Positions 9,929 to 20,529 are shown, counted from the stretch's first letter. The stretch is 64,000 nt of DNA from Rhodocollybia butyracea (GCA_015501585.1 JADNRY010000014.1:186001-250000); one strand, 5' to 3'. The notes: generated by a model from the letters alone, not told the origin. Numbers and translations: made by a program.

Positions 9929-12746
9929 GTGTTGGATGATTTATTGCTATCAACCATTCGGGTTTTAAAGCACTTCAAACACGGCTCCTTCCCGCGTTCA
10001 GCTCTTGAACCATGCTGATAATGCTTCTTTCCTGGGTGAAATATGACCCAGCAATACTTAACAGTGCGTGTGGAGAGGGCCCCTGGTAATGAGTGGGGAA
10101 CCTAGATACTTGACCCCCCTGAGCTAAGACGTTTTGACTGAACCAATTTTTCTCCTCAAATCTGACCGAAATCGGTATCCAGGTTGGCCCGTGACCTGAT
10201 TTTTGACCGAAATTTTACTTTTAGTCCACAAAAAAGCGTTTTTTTGAACAAATTAAATCTTCATCTTCGTCTCTTTGAGAAGTAGAGCCAGATTTTTGAG
10301 CCACAGATGAGGATCTACATCATTTGTCCGTGATTGGGGTTTAGGTTTTCCTTTCCTTTTCTTTCCATGATTTTTCAGGAACAACGTGAGGTTTTCAAAG
10401 TGTCGGGTCAGTGTCTGGTACATTGCGCTGTCGGTAGAGGATGTGAGAGTTACCGCTTCACCTGGAGCACTCATGGTAGAGCGAGGAGATACTCTGATTG
10501 TAGCAAAAAGCGGATGCCAGAAGGGAGGAAGGTATAGGAAAGTAGTGACTACCTAAAGAGGTCATAGGCGCGCTCATCTAGACTCGACTTATCAAAATAA
10601 GGTCAAAATCCTACCAAATCTGACCATTTTTGACCGAAAATCGGTTATGGGCTTCCGCCAACAGCGACTCTTTTTGACCGAACCAGTACACGGGTGTATC
10701 ACCATCCATCTATCCATCCATCCAGGGGCATACTTTTCGAGCGCTGAAATATCAACTATGCGCAAAGGGGTCACTTTTCGGAACGCGATCTTACCGACTA
10801 ACAGCGGCGAACACAACTTTAGAGGGCATTTAACGCGATGCTATCAATACTCATTCGAAATGACATGATTGCAGAGGTCGTGCAGAGCCTAGAGCAGGCT
10901 CAAAAGGCTTTTAAGTGGACGGAGACGACGTGTAAGTACTACGATTCACAAAAAGCTATGCATCTCTGAATCCTGAAGACCGATACTTATGCTTAATGTA
11001 TAGATACAAGGTAGTACAGATGTACCAAACAATTGTTTTATACTTACTCAATACCTCAATAACTTTGGGCCTCTCAATGTACAGTGAACTAGCTACTAGC
11101 AGAGAGGTACTAGTCCGGCAGCGATTATTAAGGGTGATTGCGGGTCTAAAGCAGCTGGGCCCTCTGGGAGAAACGTTGAAATTCGAAAACCAGCCCCTGA
11201 CCAGGCCCGTCATCAGAGATATTGGACACTCTGTATAGAGTTGTAAGGACGGTCTGTCACTGGAGCCCCTGATAATGAGGGGGCATCCTAGGTACCTATT
11301 CGGTCAAAAATAGGCTGGATTTTTGGTGATAATCGAGAACATCCGAGTGGGTCAAACTGTGTGGAACAGGGATGCGTGTCTGCGTGTTTGCGGTCTGGGT
11401 ATGCGGTCTTGGTCTGGTTGTGCGTTGTATTGCCTAATGTACAATGGTGCGGCCTAGGTGCAAGAGGTGTACCTTGCCCTCGCTGCCAAAGTTTACGTTC
11501 ATGTTTTTTGTTATTTCTGCTCTGTCTATCTCTGTTATCTTCTGTTTCTAAGTGGTACAACTTGGGTGCTGGAGGTGTGCCCTCGTTCGCTGCCACTTGC
11601 AGTGTTTGCCCACCGTAATTGGCTGGTGCTTAGGCAAGTGGATAGTTTGTTCAGGTGGGCATAGTGATGGCCTGTTGCATACCTGGCTTCTCAGGCTGTC
11701 GCTACTGCCTGTGGCCAATTAGCTTATGATTGGGAGGAGGGGACCTCTGCCGAGTCTCACGGACGCGCTCTAGGTTGGGCTAGTTCATCCGTGCGGCCCA
11801 ACGTTATGGCTCATCTTTGTCGAGGTTTTTCGCTGCCTCCTGAATGGATCCTCCTTCTACTCTATCCCCTGCTGATGCCCAGGATGGCATTCTACCTGCT
11901 TCTTCGGATGGGCCCACATGTTGCACTTGTCCTCACCAGGTATACTGGCCCCGCTACCCTCTCTTCGCTTAGCAATGTTGGGTGGTAGGCTGCCATTGCT
12001 TTATGTGCTCTGAATGTGTTTTTGCAGTGACTGAGGTGTTTGTAGGTCAGAAGAATGCCATCGATCCTGTCTCCTGCTAGGGGGGGAACACTGTCCTTCA
12101 AAGCTAGGGAGCATACATATCAGACTCACACTTCAAGTACTCTAATATAGCTACTAGCGAATGAAGATATGACACAAATGCAGCAACCTAACGCTGTCTG
12201 ATTATTGTGCGCGTCTCCATTATGTACCATGGTGTCTCTGGCTTCGTGAGACGGTTCCTCGGAACTGATCGTAGCGCTGCTAGGGGCATGCATCCGTGGC
12301 ACACATCCAACGCAGTGTGTGTAGCACGGGACCCGACTGTTTCTAATTGGGACCGCGTCGGTTTTCCTTTTTCTTCCTTCCCAGGGGCTTCCAACCGAGA
12401 AATCCGAAATATCAACTACTTTTAAGTCCGAGAGCTTTGCCGACCAACTAGTACCACTGTGTCACATGTTATTGCCAAGGTATGTACGGCTGTAATAAGT
12501 ACGTTGATGCAACAAGTTCTTGTACTACTTAATACAAACTGCTCAAAATGGTGAAAAGGACCAATGTGAAGCAGCGAGTCAAAGACAGCATCTTTGAAGT
12601 GGTCTTCTAATACCCCAGACTAGCAAGATTGATGCTTTGTTGAATCTTTCTAAGTTCCTGTTCAAAACGGCTGCTATCCAGACACGACATACTATTCCGA
12701 TGGTGCGGCTCATCTCAGTTGAAACACGTTGAAACCAGCTTTATAG
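9929..12746. other. Gene-poor region with repeat remnants
   Basis: I find no supported gene. Several copies of the short motif TTGACCGAA lie at about 10.16-10.68 kb, and its reverse complement is near 11.30 kb. A pair of similar ~35-bp direct repeats (10.08 and 11.26 kb) and an ATCC microsatellite (about 10.70-10.72 kb) also lie here. The 11.3-12.1 kb part has open but motif-free frames and could be an eroded transposon; I could not prove it. The halogenase promoter should occupy the first few hundred bases. Confidence 0.45.
10076..11300. repeat. Pair of ~35-bp direct repeats about 1.19 kb apart
   Basis: The copies at about 10076-10110 and 11261-11298 share the pattern GCCCCTG-TAATGAG-GGG-A-CCTAG-TAC. 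Each is nearly palindromic around TAATGAG. They could be ends of a decayed element or two solo fragments of one family. No target-site duplication was recognised. Confidence 0.4.
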
Positions 12747-12955
12747 TAGGCCTAAAGCAGTCCCCTCTATGAGGTTGACGTTAAATAAGAAACCTCGATA
12801 GAGGGGCCTGGAAACCGGCTCCGGACCGTGGCACAGACTTCTTACGGCCGTTTTAGGAAATAACTTTTACCTTCCGTTTTGGGATTTAGAGGTGGGAAAT
12901 TTGAGCGCCTATTTATCTAGTGATAATTCTCGTTCCGTACTTTCACCACAACGCG
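12747..12955 (+). repeat. Left terminal inverted repeat of the helicase element
   Basis: It reads inward AGGCCT...CAGTCCCCTCTATGAGG, then CCTGGAAACCGGCTCCGG, then TTTTGGGATTTAGAGGTGGG and AAATTTGAGCGC. The right end repeats these blocks in inverse order with scattered substitutions and small gaps. The first 60 bp can fold into a stem of about 15 bp (12762-12776 with 12791-12806). Confidence 0.82.
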
Positions 12956-13010
12956 TCTGAACGCGTCTTCTTACTTCGGAATACAAATAAATCATTCGCA
13001 TACCACAGTA

Positions 13011-13658
13011 ATGGCCTCAAATGACTCGAAAACATTCTTCTCTCTGCCAAATTATCGGCACAATGCTTCAGAACCTGGCACTGATCCTGCCACATTACAA
13101 CAGGCCATTTTGCAGCCTACTCTGTCATTTCGTCCACCTCCAAAACGGGCTCGAAAAACAGTCAATCCGTCAGCTCCAAAACCAGTCTTGTATTCGTTCA
13201 AAATTCCTGACTATCCTCGCAAAGATGAGAATTCAACAAGCTCTCAACCTTTCTTTAGGACACCCACTACTCCAGGTCCATCAACATCGTTACTGCCATC
13301 GTTAGATCTTGATATAGACCAACCTTTCAATCCGTCATCTGTACCTGACAGTCCTCTTGCCGAGTCTCTCACACAACTCTTTGAAGATAATTTGCAGCCA
13401 TCTTGTAGTCCGTTCTCGTGCAGTCCTGTGACTCCAAGGCTTGACTTTGAAACTGTGTCAGAGCCTAGTTCATCGCCTGAATCCATCCTTGTCACACCAT
13501 CCTCCTCTGTATTCAATTGGAGTACACTTGAATCAGAATCACTATCTTCTGCCCGCCGCTTCTTGTTTGAGCCTTTCTTCAGGAATGTACGTGGTCGGTC
13601 AGGGTCAGAAGCAAAAGGAAGGTCTTTGTTTTCGAACTCGTCAAGTTTCACATTTTGA
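13011..13658 (+). CDS. Ser/Pro-rich ORF inside the helicase element, unknown function
   Basis: Intronless ORF of 215 codons whose ATG lies about 55 bp inside the left TIR. The product is rich in Ser, Pro and Thr with a basic KRARK cluster near residue 45 and reads as largely disordered. I recognise no family. Its 3' two thirds lies antisense to the C-terminal tail of the helicase gene, so one of the two frames may be a shadow. In favour of expression: it starts at the TIR edge with the same GTAATGGC start context as the helicase on the other side. Against: low complexity and no conserved domain. Confidence 0.4.
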   Translation: MASNDSKTFFSLPNYRHNASEPGTDPATLQQAILQPTLSFRPPPKRARKTVNPSAPKPVLYSFKIPDYPRKDENSTSSQPFFRTPTTPGPSTSLLPSLDLDIDQPFNPSSVPDSPLAESLTQLFEDNLQPSCSPFSCSPVTPRLDFETVSEPSSSPESILVTPSSSVFNWSTLESESLSSARRFLFEPFFRNVRGRSGSEAKGRSLFSNSSSFTF

Positions 13659-15133
13659 GCCCATTCTTCATATAAGGTGATATGCAAACCTCCAAGCTGT
13701 AGTCGGTCGTTACGGCCTCCACGCTGCTGGCCATCGCTTGGATCAACAACCCCGATGTTAGCTGTTAAACGAACGTCGTGATGGTCAATGCCCTATGAAT
13801 TTAGATTTAGACTATGAGCCACGGAGAAGTAATATAATGCCTACTACAGATTCACCAGCAGTTGCGCAAAGTATGCGACACGATCCGTTTGGGTCATTGA
13901 AGCTTTCGTGTGTGATGTCAAGATATTCTGGTGACATTGTACTGTAGTAATGTCGTGAAAAGCCTTTGTTATGAAGATGCGGAGGTGCGTGTGCGTTCAA
14001 GAATTTGGCGACTCGAAGAGCCAAGGAGTTGCTATCGAAGAAAAGAAGGACTCGAGGCTGATCTTGGGCAGTACCGTTTTGTGGAAATGGTGATCGAATG
14101 AAGCACAGATAATTTTCAAGAACATCAAAGTTTCCTATAACACAATGTCGAGCATAAATGACAGTTGGCCGGTTGATTGAGCCGCGGATAAGCCCATATT
14201 CAGAACCAAGAAACAAAGCTTCAAGAGTCGCCTTGACATGAGGTGGGCAAGTGGCCGTGAACCCGTGCCAAAGAACCTCCTTTGGAAGCATGATCTTCAA
14301 CTCAGAGAATCGACCCCAGGCCACGCGAAAGGGTGTAAGTCCGAATCGTTCCATGCCAGCGTAGTGCACAAAGTGTACCTCGTCAACGTTGATGTGAGCT
14401 ATCCGTTTGCGGAACTGAGGTTCGCGAAGAGTAAGTGAAAAACACGTCCAGTGCCCTTCCAATGATTTGAATAGTTGTTCTGCGGTTACAATGAGATGTC
14501 GAGATGTAGATAGCTGGGTGGCATTCTTGCGAGTGTCATGAACATACTTCTATCAAGTTAAACAGTTTAGTGATGACTAGAACATCAACAGTGATTAAAT
14601 AAACAGACCCTCCAGTACTGAATATCCCGAGGCGTGTCCTGGTTGATTGAAATAGTTGAAATTCCATACTTCTCAAGGAATGTTACAACCTATCGTGTTT
14701 TTGTAAGTATAAGCTTGTTCAAAATATTATTAGTACGCACCTGAGTGACCTGAAGTCGTTTCAACGGAGACAGAGTGATGAAAATGCGGGTAGACGTCGA
14801 TTTCTCCAACAGCATCAACAAAGCCATGATATGAGTCTTCCCAAAACCTGTGCTTGCAGTGACTAATGTATTCCGTGATATCGACTCCAGCGCGGCGTGT
14901 AATTGAAGGATTTTCGGTACTTCAGCACCCTTGGTAGTATAGTATACAAGTAAGCACATTCTCAGTGCAGTAATTTGACGGTCCATATTCGGAAGAGAGA
15001 TGATAAACATGAAAGGAATTCGGCCGCGGTTCCCATTCTTAATAACCTTGAGTCGTACGAGTAGTTCTTCAAAATTTTCATCCCTAATGATGTCGAGAAA
15101 CTGAAGAAGCGTCTGAGGATATACGAGAGCCAT
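13244..15133 (-). CDS. RecQ-like superfamily 2 DNA helicase carried by a TIR element
   Basis: Spliced model of roughly 580 residues. Exon one (15133-14741) has Walker A TASTGFGKT at residues 92-100. After introns at about 14690-14740 and 14550-14607 come the HLIVTAEQLF block, the DExH box NVDEVHF and HGFTATCPPHV (motif III-like). The second lobe has RVLLFFDSNSLALRVA and CRILCATAGES. An intron near 13.8 kb joins GIDHHDVRLT and QQRGGRNDR (motif VI-like), then LHITLYEEW and a charged tail with a KKRR cluster, stopping at 13244. The order is that of RecQ helicases, although motif VI is unusual. The ATG lies just inside the right TIR, so the promoter is probably in the TIR. The tail overlaps the opposite ORF. 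The frame is open throughout, so it could be functional. Confidence 0.78.
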
Positions 15134-15157
15134 TACAGGCGAAAAAGCATTTATAAA

Positions 15158-15350
15158 CGGCGTTGGTGGAAGTACGGAACGGAAGTAAAGCTTAAGCGCT
15201 CAAATTTCCCACCTCTAAATCCCAAAACGGAAGGTCGAAGCCACTGCCTAAAACGATTGTAAGTCTCTGTCACGGTCCGGAGCCGGTTTCCAGGTCCCTC
15301 TATCGAGGATCGCCAATTACCAACCTCATAGAGGGAACTGTCACAGGTCT
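15158..15350 (-). repeat. Right terminal inverted repeat of the helicase element
   Basis: Read from the outside inward on the minus strand it begins AGACCT...CAGTTCCCTCTATGAGG and continues with the same CCTGGAAACCGGCTCCGG and GGGATTTAGAGGTGGG blocks as the left end. It contains an equivalent hairpin (about 15296-15335). The helicase start codon follows about 25 bp further in. Confidence 0.82.
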
Positions 15351-15549
15351 AGCTTTATAGCAAAGCACTTGACGTTTAACTCCGATACTCTTCTTCCGAT
15401 TATTTGGCATAAAATGATGTACTAGGACGGTTGAAGCTTCATCTTTTTCCACGCGCTTCCAAGTGTCAAAGCTGCATTCAGTCAAGACTAGTTAAGAAAT
15501 ATCTATTATAAAAGAATCAAGATACATGACTGTTTGGACCCGAAGGATA

Positions 15550-16461
15550 CTACTCTAGATCAAACAAAATAATCTCTGCAACTCGATCTCCTACATTTTC
15601 GATGACTAGGTCACTGGAAGACGGAATCTGCAAATATGCTCCATCGCCTTCTCTCAAAGGCTGACCAGCTACTTTGATAGTAGCACCGTGCGCAAGGCCT
15701 TCATTGTATCCACTTCTCATTACCACATGCACATAACCCTTTGGTCCCTTCATGGCTTGGCTCAAACTCTTTCCCGCGCTGAGAAGAGTGGCATACATCG
15801 TAAGCGGGCTTTGTACAGGTGCAGGACCCTCCCCCTGCCTTGAACCTTCCCGCACATCCTTCTGTACCCCTTCGGCATTAACAGGTGCGACCACGCGTAC
15901 CCAGCTGTCTTCCTTCTCTTTATCAGAAAAGTGACGCGTAAAATACTTTGGTGGTAGTCGAGAGACGGAAGGCAAAGACCAAATCTGAAGAAAGTGGACC
16001 TCTTTATTTCCGTGCGCTTTTTCGGAGTGCGATATTCCTGTCCCAGCAGAGGTCAACTGGACGTCACCACGCTTGAGGACTTCAGTGTTATTCATCGAGT
16101 CTTTACTGAAGGCGATGTAGGTCAGCTTTGAAAGATCATTGATGCTCAGGTGATATACGTACTGCTCAAGCTCTCCATCTACAACATAAGAAAAAATCTC
16201 GAATTCTCTGTGCGAATGTGTACCGAAACCAGTTCTAGCCGCAACTCTGTCTTCATTTATGACGCGGAGTGAGCCATACTGCGCATGGTCGAAATCCTGG
16301 TACCTGTTAATACGGTCAGCCCTTGCTCAAGCCCTTAAGGCCTTATCGCCAAAAAGATCAACGTACATGGCGAAGGAAAAGGTGTGGAAGGTACGAAGCC
16401 AATCATGGTCCGCGTTTCCTCTGTCTTGGCTGAACCGAGGAATAACTTTGATTTCTGACAT
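15550..16461 (-). CDS. Pirin family protein (cupin, quercetin 2,3-dioxygenase-like)
   Basis: Metal-binding bicupin of the pirin family; homologues act as nuclear cofactors or as quercetinases. Three exons. The N terminus is MSEIKVIPRFSQDRGNADHDW. The first cupin has GTHSHREFEIFSYVVDGELEHKDSM, whose HxH, Glu and His are the metal ligands (the full block spans two exons joined at an intron near 16.11-16.17 kb). LKRGDVQLTSAGTGI follows, then the second cupin to LFDLE-stop. Length of about 270 residues is usual. An in-frame upstream ATG at 16650 would add 63 hydrophobic residues. A TATATATA stretch at about 16578-16586 lies between the two ATGs and favours the short form. Divergent from the GH79 gene. 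Confidence 0.88.
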
Positions 16462-17008
16462 GTTAGGTATTGAAGAAAAGTGTTTGATTTTGGGAACGGT
16501 TTTTAGGATGAAAGGAAATCGAACTAGAGTAGCCGACAGAATGTTGGATGATGAGGGTAAGAGGTAGACCCAGAGGCTTATATATAGAGGAATACAGGAG
16601 ATGAGAATATAGAGCGCGGTTTTGGGAAGATGAGGAAGAAAAGAAACCATGACAGAATTGTCTTACGCTTGTCTTATATATCGCTTACATGTGTTTCCTT
16701 TTTAGGTGCAGAGCCGCCCACGAATTCACACGTGCCAGCGTAAGCAGTATTGTGAGAATGAGCAATCTCCTTCTACTTACTTACTCTGACACCCATGATG
16801 AATAAACGCGCGTATTCCCTTTAACCCCCTCCCAATCCCGGAAGATGCGCCTCAGCATAACAAAATTCACGGCCTCGTCGTGGCCCGGAATATATAACTT
16901 TCCGAGTTGGTCATGTGTACCCAACAACGACGCAAGGTTGCGTATTTAGTAATAGTAGGGCACATATAAAAAGGCTGGCAAGCGAACATCACCCTTTACA
17001 ACACCACG
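16462..17008. promoter_or_regulatory. Divergent promoter region, pirin / GH79
   Basis: No coding signal. For the GH79 gene a TATA box (TATAAAAAGG, 16965-16974) lies 35-45 bp upstream of its ATG. For pirin on the other strand, TATATATA at about 16578-16586 lies some 115 bp upstream of its ATG, and a second TATATA is near 16675-16681. TATA boxes are inferred by sequence only. Confidence 0.55.
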
Positions 17009-19252
17009 ATGAAGCATTTTCAGTACAGTCTCCTCGGGATCCTACTGCTGCACTCTCATGGCATTTTCGCGGCCAACGAATCGGAACCCAGGTCTCAAGT
17101 GGTGATTACTCCTTCAACGAGGCCGCCTACTTCTGCTTCCAAGCCCGTTGTCAATAATTTCGTCTCTTTATCAATTGCTATACATTTCTTCCAGGTAAAT
17201 TCATCCGAACTTGATCAACGTTTAAGCGACACATTAAACATGCCCTAAGGACTACACTCGTATCGGTTCCGAAGGAGAATCCCCGAACATTTTTTCGAAG
17301 AATCTGCTATCCTCCTTGACAGAATCTACGTTGCTTGCACCAGAAATTCGTATCGGAGGAACTTCTGCAGATCGTACGACTTATATACCCTCGCAAAACA
17401 CGACAATAGTACAAGTAGAAGGTAGCAGTTGGTCTCCCCTACGCTGACCTGTTATCTGACGATCTGATAGGGAGCAATGGTGTCCCCCTGAACGTGACGT
17501 TGAATCAGAAATGGTGTGCACGAAGATCCTTCTTATAGGCGACCTGTTACACGCTGACGGTCCGTATGTAGGTTTCAACAAAACTTTGACGAGGCCAACT
17601 TTCCCCCCGGGCTCAAGTTCATTTTTGATTTGCCTTTGGTACGGAATGATTCCCTAGCGCTGAATAATACAATCCTCGGCGCACAATGGGCATTAGACGC
17701 TATCGGGGGTGACAGATTAGATTCTTTCGAGATTGGAAACGAGGAGGTATGGATTCTCTACTATTGAGTTTATCCCGAAATCTAACACGTGTAAATGGAT
17801 AGGATCTGTATGTCAATAACAATGTGGTGCCAGCAAACTTCACTGTCGTGGACTACGCCAATCGATGGAAAATTTTCAGTGCGGCGGTAACTGAACAAGT
17901 GCTATCCCCCTTCGGGCTCGACTTGACAAAGAAATGGTTCCAAGGACTGGTTTTCGCAGGACTGGGAGCGAATCACGCTTGGACGACGTAGGCAAACTCA
18001 AGATTTGAAACGTGTTAGCTGACGACACGAACTATGTATAGAGAAACAGCGTTCGATGCCAACGTGGACTCGAACCACAATCTGAAAAGCGTGTCGTTGC
18101 ACAAGTAAGCATTTACAACTTAACTCGGTTTCCTGTATACTGAATCTTATTTAGCTACCCTGTAGGAAGCGCGCCTTGGGTCAATCTTGGAAGTATGTAT
18201 GGTTGGTAACTTGCCTGACCCGGATTGAATTTTTTTCTAATTAGATACGTTCATGAACCATGACGCGATTGTGGCAAACCTTACCCAGGTGATTGCGTCG
18301 TTGTCTTTTTTGGCTTCATCACCCTCCACGGAAGACATTACCTTTAATATGGGGGAAACGAATATCGATTTCGTTAATCTCAATATGGATCAATTTGGTA
18401 CGAAGCAGTTGGCACTGTATTGTAGGAAATTTCCTCTGACTGTTTAAATGTTAGAGGGAGTCTTGGGCTCAGCACTCTGGACCTTAGATTATCTTTTATA
18501 TGGCGCCTCTCTAGTGAGTAATTGAGTAGTCAAAAAAGAGCTATCCCTCAAGCTCACCTGTTCATAGAGTGTCAATCGAATGTATATGCACCAAGGAACC
18601 ACGTTCGGTTACGTTCGTTTTTTCTATCCTGGATGTTGATTACACCCGACAACTTATTCGTTACCCAACAGGCAGCCTGGCAGCCTATCGCAACCGATAC
18701 TAGTCCACCCAAAGTCCGCGCACCTTGGTATGGACTGAAAGTCGCGGCAGAAGCCATCGGCTCACATCAAGGTCCTATCCAAATCGCTTCACTTGACTTT
18801 GTAGTCACCCAAGGCGATAATACCAATAACACTGCATCCGGTCCCAACAACACCCAGTCTCAGCCTATCCCTCCCCAAATTCTGACCTCTGAAAAGATCA
18901 GCGCCTACGCGATATACGAATCCTCCTCCCTCGCGCGGATAGCCTTGATCAATTTCAACGAATGGAATGGTACCACTCCGTTTCCACGCCCTCAGACTGT
19001 CTTCAAGATCATGCTCCCCGACGACCATCAGGGAAACTCGAATGTCAAGACAAGGACATTGACTGCACCCAATGGCGCGTCGGCAGATAGTGATCTGACT
19101 TTTGGAGGTGTTATGTGGAATTTTACGACGCACGGTCTTCCGCAGGAGGTAAAAGGCGTACCTGGTACTGTTCTAGTGGAGAGATCGCCTAAGGATGGTT
19201 CGATAGTGGTTGAGGTGGGCGCGAGTGAAGCCATGCTGATCCAAGTCAACTG
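17009..19252 (+). CDS. Glycoside hydrolase family 79 (beta-glucuronidase-like), secreted
   Basis: Secreted glycosidase; known basidiomycete GH79 enzymes act on glucuronic acid residues of proteoglycans or plant arabinogalactan. About ten exons. The N terminus MKHFQYSLLGILLLHSHGIFA is a signal peptide. Then come DYTRIGSEGESPN, IRIGGTSADRTTY, the acid/base motif FEIGNEE, a TIM-barrel run, the probable nucleophile region FNMGETN and, in the last exon, the C-terminal beta domain with VRAPWYGLKVAAEAIG. The two Glu residues sit in the expected motifs, so it should be active. The joins are in phase and no break was seen. N-glycosylation sites are frequent (NNT, NWT). The promoter has a clear TATA box. 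Confidence 0.86.
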
Positions 19253-19518
19253 AAAGAGGCAAAATCGCTAAATGATTGTCTACAATGAGTTTATTACGAC
19301 AAGACATGATGTTGAGTATGTAGTATGAGTAATACAAGGAGATGCTACAAAATGCTATACCTACCGAGAAGACGAAATCCCAATATCCAATAGATGAGCT
19401 GAGGTGTATGATACAAGTAGTAGTAGAAAGTTCAGTGTAAAGAGGAGAAAATCTTGGTGGCGTCAAGGGGCATGACAGGAATCGTTTCCAGACCATCTAG
19501 GTAGGGAAAATGAAGACT

Positions 19519-20529
19519 TTAAACACGAGTACGCCAGTTATTCGAAGAACGTGAAACATGTTTAACGTTGCGACCTTCAGTGGCAATATGAGGGCATGGG
19601 GAAGGAGTAACAGCAGTGGTAGGCTTCACAGAACCGAGCATGACACCGCCAGTCATTACAGATGTCTGGCCACCCTGGTACTTGTACTGGCAGATATCGG
19701 CTTTGCTCTTGTCGACGGTGGCACTGGTAAGGCGACGCTCGGATCGAGAAAGATAATGAGCGGGTGTCGATTCAGCGGCCATGAGGCGCATTCGAGGGAC
19801 GTAAATTGGTGCTTTCGCGTCAAGAGTTAGGCTGGAAGATTTTTGGACCGGGGAAGAAGTGGTAGAAGAGACAGAGGTCATTGAGTCGGTGGAAGACGTC
19901 TCAGAGAAGAAGGATGAAGTGGTTGACTCTGTGTCAGATTCCGAATCGGAATCGTCGTCATCAACGGATGACTGGTGAGAATGGCAGGCTGTGGCAAGGA
20001 GAGAAGGAATCACAATAGATTGCTTAGGCTCCTCTGGAGAGTTGCGAGCCCGGACAGATGCGAGCAATGCCTCCAACTTGGAGGCCATCGGCGACCTGGA
20101 GTCACTGCCAGTCTGGGTCTGGTTCTGGGTCTTGATTTTAGAAATGGCGGGAATGTCCACGGGTTCGTCGTTCCAAACGGCGACAGCATCACCGGATTCG
20201 CCAACGCGAACCTTTATGTTGTTTTCCATCACACAGATGTATAGCGTCTTGCCGCCCAGCTTGAAAGCACCTATCCACTCCGGCCATGCCACTCCAGATT
20301 GGAGACAAGCAGCATAAATGGGAGTAGGAGGGAGCGATTGGGAGGAAAGGGGTAGAGTAAAGGGAGATAGACAAGCCTCAGCGAGGAAGCGAGACGCCAA
20401 GTTCGCGTGCAAGAAGATTTGCAGCTGCAGAACGGTCTGGGGAGGATAAACGTTGATCAAGGGACGTGTAAGATAGGTCACTAGCTGATAGAGAGTAGTG
20501 GAAGTCGAGGTCATGCGAGAAGCGTGCAT
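19519..20529 (-). CDS. BTG/Tob (anti-proliferative) domain-like protein
   Basis: Intronless frame of 336 residues. The first 120 residues (LVTYLTRPLINVYPP, PIYAACLQSGVAWPEWIGAF) resemble the fungal version of the BTG/Tob fold, which in animals binds the CAF1/CCR4 deadenylase. The rest is low complexity: an acidic DDDDSDSESD run, Ser/Thr tracts, then a basic C-terminal part with MRLMAAESTPAHYLSRSERR. The domain call rests on general pattern only, not on catalytic residues. A start at the second Met (20514) is equally possible. It converges with the GH79 gene. The upstream 250 bp looks like an untranslated leader. Confidence 0.5.
   Translation of the reverse strand: MHASRMTSTSTTLYQLVTYLTRPLINVYPPQTVLQLQIFLHANLASRFLAEACLSPFTLPLSSQSLPPTPIYAACLQSGVAWPEWIGAFKLGGKTLYICVMENNIKVRVGESGDAVAVWNDEPVDIPAISKIKTQNQTQTGSDSRSPMASKLEALLASVRARNSPEEPKQSIVIPSLLATACHSHQSSVDDDDSDSESDTESTTSSFFSETSSTDSMTSVSSTTSSPVQKSSSLTLDAKAPIYVPRMRLMAAESTPAHYLSRSERRLTSATVDKSKADICQYKYQGGQTSVMTGGVMLGSVKPTTAVTPSPCPHIATEGRNVKHVSRSSNNWRTRV

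Larger units (their letters stand above)
12747..15350. mobile_element. 2.6-kb TIR element encoding a RecQ-like helicase
   Basis: The outer ends are inverted repeats of about 200 bp (left 12747-12955, right 15158-15350). A direct 10-mer, AGCTTTATAG, flanks the element at 12737-12746 and 15351-15360 and is taken as the target-site duplication. Each end carries a hairpin-forming stretch (CCCTCTAT...ATAGAGGG) within its first 60 bp. Inside, a spliced RecQ-like helicase gene starts next to the right TIR, and a 215-codon ORF starts next to the left TIR. I see no DDE/DDD transposase, tyrosine recombinase or HUH motif. Either the helicase is mobilised in trans by an unseen transposase, or the element moves by another route. 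Terminal similarity with a clean flanking duplication suggests a fairly recent insertion. Confidence 0.8.

Noticed and set aside
11361..12101. Long plus-strand frames as a possible retrotransposon gag
   Set aside because: No zinc knuckle, protease or reverse transcriptase motif and no LTR pair was found.
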